In this document: one piece after another, positions 1 to 5,623 of the stretch
How positions within the stretch are numbered: the first letter of the stretch is position 1
Layout of the letters: each line of letters opens with the position of its first letter
Assembly: GCA_011048485.1 (NCBI GenBank)
Contig: DSDX01000292.1
Coordinates: forward strand, 1-5,623
Origin: Candidatus Aminicenantota bacterium
GTDB lineage: Bacteria > Acidobacteriota > Aminicenantia > Aminicenantales > Saccharicenantaceae
DNA length: 5,623 bases
Reading direction: 5' to 3'
Notes under the pieces: model-generated
Database searches by the model: none
Seen by the model: the letters and a program-made list of their open reading frames with translations, nothing else
What the model was told of the DNA's origin: nothing
Made by a program: the position numbers and the translations under genes

Positions 1-1499
1 CTCCTTGGTCTTGCCGGATAGGAAACGGCTGGCCGCGAGCGGGATGAAGGTCAGGGAGACAAGAAGCGAGGCGATGAGGGCCAGGGAAATGGTCAGGGCG
101 AAGTCCTGCATGAACCGGCCGAAGCCGGACTGCGACATGAAGCTGAGCGAGACGAAGACGACCAGGGTCGAGAGCGTGGCCGAGGCCACGGCGTGGGCGA
201 CCTCGCTCGCCCCCTTGAGGGACGCCTCCCGGGGCGCCATGCCCTTCTCCTGCCTGAGCCGGAAGATGTTCTCCAGGACGACGACGCTGTTGTCGACGAG
301 CATGCCCACGGCCATCATCAGCCCCGACAGCGAGATGATGTTGATGGTGATGTTGGCCCGGAAGATCTCGCGGTAAAGGTACATGAAGCTGAAGGTGAAG
401 ACCATGGCGATGGGGATGGCCGTGGCGATGATGAAGGTCGTCCGGACCTTGCGCAGGAAGAAGAGGAGGATGAGCAGGGCGAAGACGCCGCCGACGACGC
501 CTGACAAGGTCAAGTCGTTGAGGCTCCTGAGGATGTCCTCGGACTGGTCCCGGTAGTAGACCACTTTCATGTCGTGCAGGGCGGGCTCGGTCCTCTTGAT
601 CCGGGCCATGGTCTCCTTGACGGCGGCGCAGACGTCGACGATGTTGGCGTGGGAGGCCCGGTTGATGGAGAAGCTCACGGTCTCCCGGCCGTCCATCCGG
701 TTGTAGCTCTCCTTGACCGGGTAGTCGTAGGTCACCCGGGCGACGTCGCCGACCTTGAGACCTTGCTCGTTGACGGGCAAGCCCTTGACGTCGTCGAGGA
801 TCTTGAGCTCGCCCGGGACCCGGGCGGCGTAGCGCATCGGGCCTTCCTCGACGTAGCCGGCCGAGATGTTGACGTTGTTGTTGCTGATCGTGTCGATGAG
901 GTCGTTGATACGGATTGAGGACGAGTAGAAGATCTCCGGCTTGAGGTAGACGTTGAGGACCTTGTTGCGGATGCCGCGGATGTCGACGTTGGCCACGCCC
1001 TCGATCCGCTCGAGCTGCTGGGTGATGTAGTTCTCCGACCAGTAGTAGAGATCGTCGAGGTTGCCGCCCATGCTGACGCTGAAGTTGATGACCGGCCGGT
1101 CGTTCATCGAGAACCGGCGGATGCGGATCTGCTCGACGTCGCGGGGAAGGTCGCCCCGGATCTGGTCGATCTTGTCCCGGATCTGCATCGAGGCCAGGTC
1201 CATGTTGGTGCCCATCTTGAACTGGAGGTTGATGTTGGCGCTCGAGGCCGAGGAGGTCGAACTGAGAGTGTCGAGGTTGTTGATCGTGGCCAGGATGTCC
1301 TCGATGGGCCTGGTGATGACCCGTTCGACCTCCTCGGGGGAGGACGACGGGTAGGGGACCTGGACCATGAGGCCGGGGAAGGACGTGTCGGGCATCATCT
1401 CGAGCGGCAGCCTGACGAGCGAGATCACGCCGATCGTCAGGAAGACCAGCATGACGACGATGACCGTGACCGGTTTCTTGATCGCGAATTCGGGGAGGT

Positions 1500-1503
<4 letters not shown>
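1..1503 (-). CDS. Second RND efflux permease, N-terminal 501 residues (3' end beyond window)
   Basis: A second AcrB-superfamily permease directly after the first. It starts at GTG (1501-1503), overlapping the preceding stop TGA by 4 bp, and stays open to base 1, giving 501 codons, about half of a usual 1,000-1,050-residue protein. The start gives MNLPEFAIKKPVTVIVVM, the normal cytoplasmic lead into TM1, and has a strong ribosome site. TM1 is at about 11-30; the porter region (PN1/PN2 and the docking lobe) at 31-331; TM2 at about 333-350; TM3 at about 355-374; TM4 at about 388-412; TM5 at about 436-456; TM6 at about 465-490. Family motifs seen are YPSSSPEEVERVITRPIED, LERIEGVANVDIRG and, in TM4, GMLVDNSVVVLENI, with Asp404 in the proton-relay place. 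It is clearly a different paralogue, not a copy: the periplasmic parts have diverged, the TM3-TM4 junction is six residues longer, and TM5 has Ser452 where the neighbour has Pro446. The TM10-TM11 relay half is off the window, so full activity cannot be judged. Confidence 0.93.
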
Positions 1504-4658
<3,155 letters not shown>

Positions 4659-4679
4659 AGTCTTGTCTTTATCGTCCTT
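4659..4679 (-). promoter_or_regulatory. Adaptor-permease junction with only a weak, distant Shine-Dalgarno
   Basis: Only 10 bp (4659-4668) separate the adaptor stop TAA from the permease ATG. The best purine match, AAGGA at 4675-4679 within the last adaptor codons, is 16 nt from the ATG, which is longer than usual. I see no room for a separate promoter. Translation of the first permease is therefore probably coupled to the adaptor by termination and re-initiation; this is an inference from spacing. Confidence 0.45.
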
Positions 4680-5623
4680 CTTCCAGCACGGTGACGGGCT
4701 GGCCGTCCTTGAGGTTCTCGACGCCGACCGAGACGATGACCTCGCCCTCGGAGACGCCGTCCAGGACCTCGGCGTGGTCCTCCTCGGTCAGGCCCAGGGT
4801 GACCTCGCGCTGGTAGGCCCGGCCGTCCTCGAGGACGAAGAGATAGGTCTTGCCCGTTTTGTAGAGGATGGCCTTACGGGGGATGACCAGGATGTTCTCC
4901 TTGGCCCCGGTGGCGATGCGGACCTCGACGAACATGCCCGGCTTCAGGTGGAGCGTGTCGTCGTAGACCTCGACCGTGACCTTGATCGTCCCCGTCTGGA
5001 CGTCGACCCGGGGATTGATCAGCGTGACCGTGCCCTTGAAGACCTCGTCCTTCAGGATCTCGGTCATGACTTGAGCCGGGAGGCCCGTCTCGAGGGCGAT
5101 GGCGTCGCTCGTGGGCACGTAGACCCGGATAAGGAGAGGCTTGAAGTCCTCGATCGTGTAGACGTGCTGATTGGCCGTGACCCGGCCGCCGGCCTCGATC
5201 AGGCGCTCGGTGATGTAGCCCTCGGCCAGGGAGCGGATGCGAGTCCAGTTGAGCTGGAGCTCGAGGTCCTTGAAGTTCTCCTCGCGGTTCTCGTGGTCGA
5301 GGAGGGCCTGATTGTAGGCGGCCTCGGTCGTCTGGAACTCCTGCTCGGCGATGAGCGCCTTGTCGAAGAGCTCCTTGCTGCGGGTCAGGTTCCTGTCGGC
5401 CTGGTCAAGGCTCAGCTGGGCCTGCTCCAGGGCGATCCGGGCCTGCTCGTAGCTGATGCGGATCTCCGTGTCGTCGAGGATGGCCAGGACTTCGTTCTCG
5501 CGGACGAAGGCGCCCTCCTCCCGGACGATCTCCTTGACGTAGGCCGACAGGCGCGAGAAGATCTGGACCTGGCGCTCAGGCTCGACGATGCCGTTGAGGA
5601 CGAGGTAAGAGTTGAGGCTGGTC
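4669..5623 (-). CDS. RND efflux periplasmic adaptor subunit (membrane fusion protein, HlyD/AcrA-like), 5' end missing
   Basis: Periplasmic adaptor that bridges an RND permease in the inner membrane and a TolC-like outer-membrane channel. The reading frame is open to the right edge, so the start codon, signal peptide or lipobox lie outside; 317 residues are present (first whole codon at 5622, stop TAA at 4669-4671), against roughly 350-420 for whole family members. Domains in window numbering: first lipoyl half at about 10-52 (VQIFSRLSAYVKEIVREEGA), an alpha-helical hairpin at about 53-125 rich in Gln, Glu, Ala and Leu, second lipoyl half at about 126-160 (WTRIRSLAEGYITERLIEAG), beta-barrel at about 162-245 with the family-typical LKPGMFVEVRI, and a membrane-proximal domain from about 250 to the end (LVIPRKAILYKTGKTYLFVL). 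The hairpin tip around residues 81-96 (RSKELFDKALIAEQEF) fits the channel-docking region, with Ala where Ser is common. It is first in the visible operon, 10 bp before the permease. The family call is secure; the substrate is unknown. Confidence 0.95.
   Translation of the reverse strand, partial: TSLNSYLVLNGIVEPERQVQIFSRLSAYVKEIVREEGAFVRENEVLAILDDTEIRISYEQARIALEQAQLSLDQADRNLTRSKELFDKALIAEQEFQTTEAAYNQALLDHENREENFKDLELQLNWTRIRSLAEGYITERLIEAGGRVTANQHVYTIEDFKPLLIRVYVPTSDAIALETGLPAQVMTEILKDEVFKGTVTLINPRVDVQTGTIKVTVEVYDDTLHLKPGMFVEVRIATGAKENILVIPRKAILYKTGKTYLFVLEDGRAYQREVTLGLTEEDHAEVLDGVSEGEVIVSVGVENLKDGQPVTVLEEGR

Noticed and set aside
281..310. Near-repeat of DNA with about 3450-3480 (both contain tccaggacgacga and ttgtcgac)
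   Set aside because: Both segments encode the conserved TM4 motif MLVDNSxVVLE of the two paralogous permeases, so the likeness follows from shared protein ancestry and is not a separate repeat element.
4669..5118. A short 149-residue adaptor-like gene starting at GTG 5118
   Set aside because: The same frame continues without a stop to the right edge and encodes the lipoyl and hairpin domains expected upstream. The GTG is an internal Val (window residue 169) in the beta-barrel segment, not a start.

Overview
The window is a GC-rich stretch (clearly above 60% G+C by eye) and almost entirely coding. All genes lie on the minus strand and are transcribed from right to left. It holds one tightly packed efflux locus of the resistance-nodulation-division (RND) type: the 3' part of a periplasmic adaptor gene (4669-5623), a complete RND inner-membrane permease of 1052 residues (1500-4658), and the first 501 codons of a second, different RND permease (1-1503). 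The adaptor runs off the right edge and the second permease runs off the left edge. Adaptor and first permease are 10 bp apart. The two permeases overlap by 4 bp (GTGA), so the three genes very probably form one operon.

How the parts work together, from family knowledge: the permease forms a trimer in the inner membrane and uses the proton gradient to capture substrates from the periplasm or outer leaflet. The adaptor links it to a TolC-like outer-membrane channel. No outer-membrane channel gene or regulator gene is visible here; either could lie beyond the edges. Two consecutive permeases behind one adaptor recall MdtABC/MuxABC-type loci, where two permeases form a mixed trimer. That is the main biological question the window raises. 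The substrate cannot be read from the sequence.

Organism: a diderm (Gram-negative-type) bacterium with high GC and strong G/C preference at third codon positions. The DN (not DD) pair in TM4 and the NN (not KN) pair in TM10 of the first permease place it outside the close AcrB group. These traits fit many phyla (for example Acidobacteriota or Aminicenantes-like lineages, Bacteroidota relatives or deltaproteobacterial groups), and I cannot choose among them from this window.

There are no RNA genes, mobile elements, CRISPR arrays, terminators or promoters that I can support. The only non-coding DNA is the 10-bp gap at 4659-4668. I found no clearly novel system: this is a fairly ordinary efflux operon with a few points worth checking.
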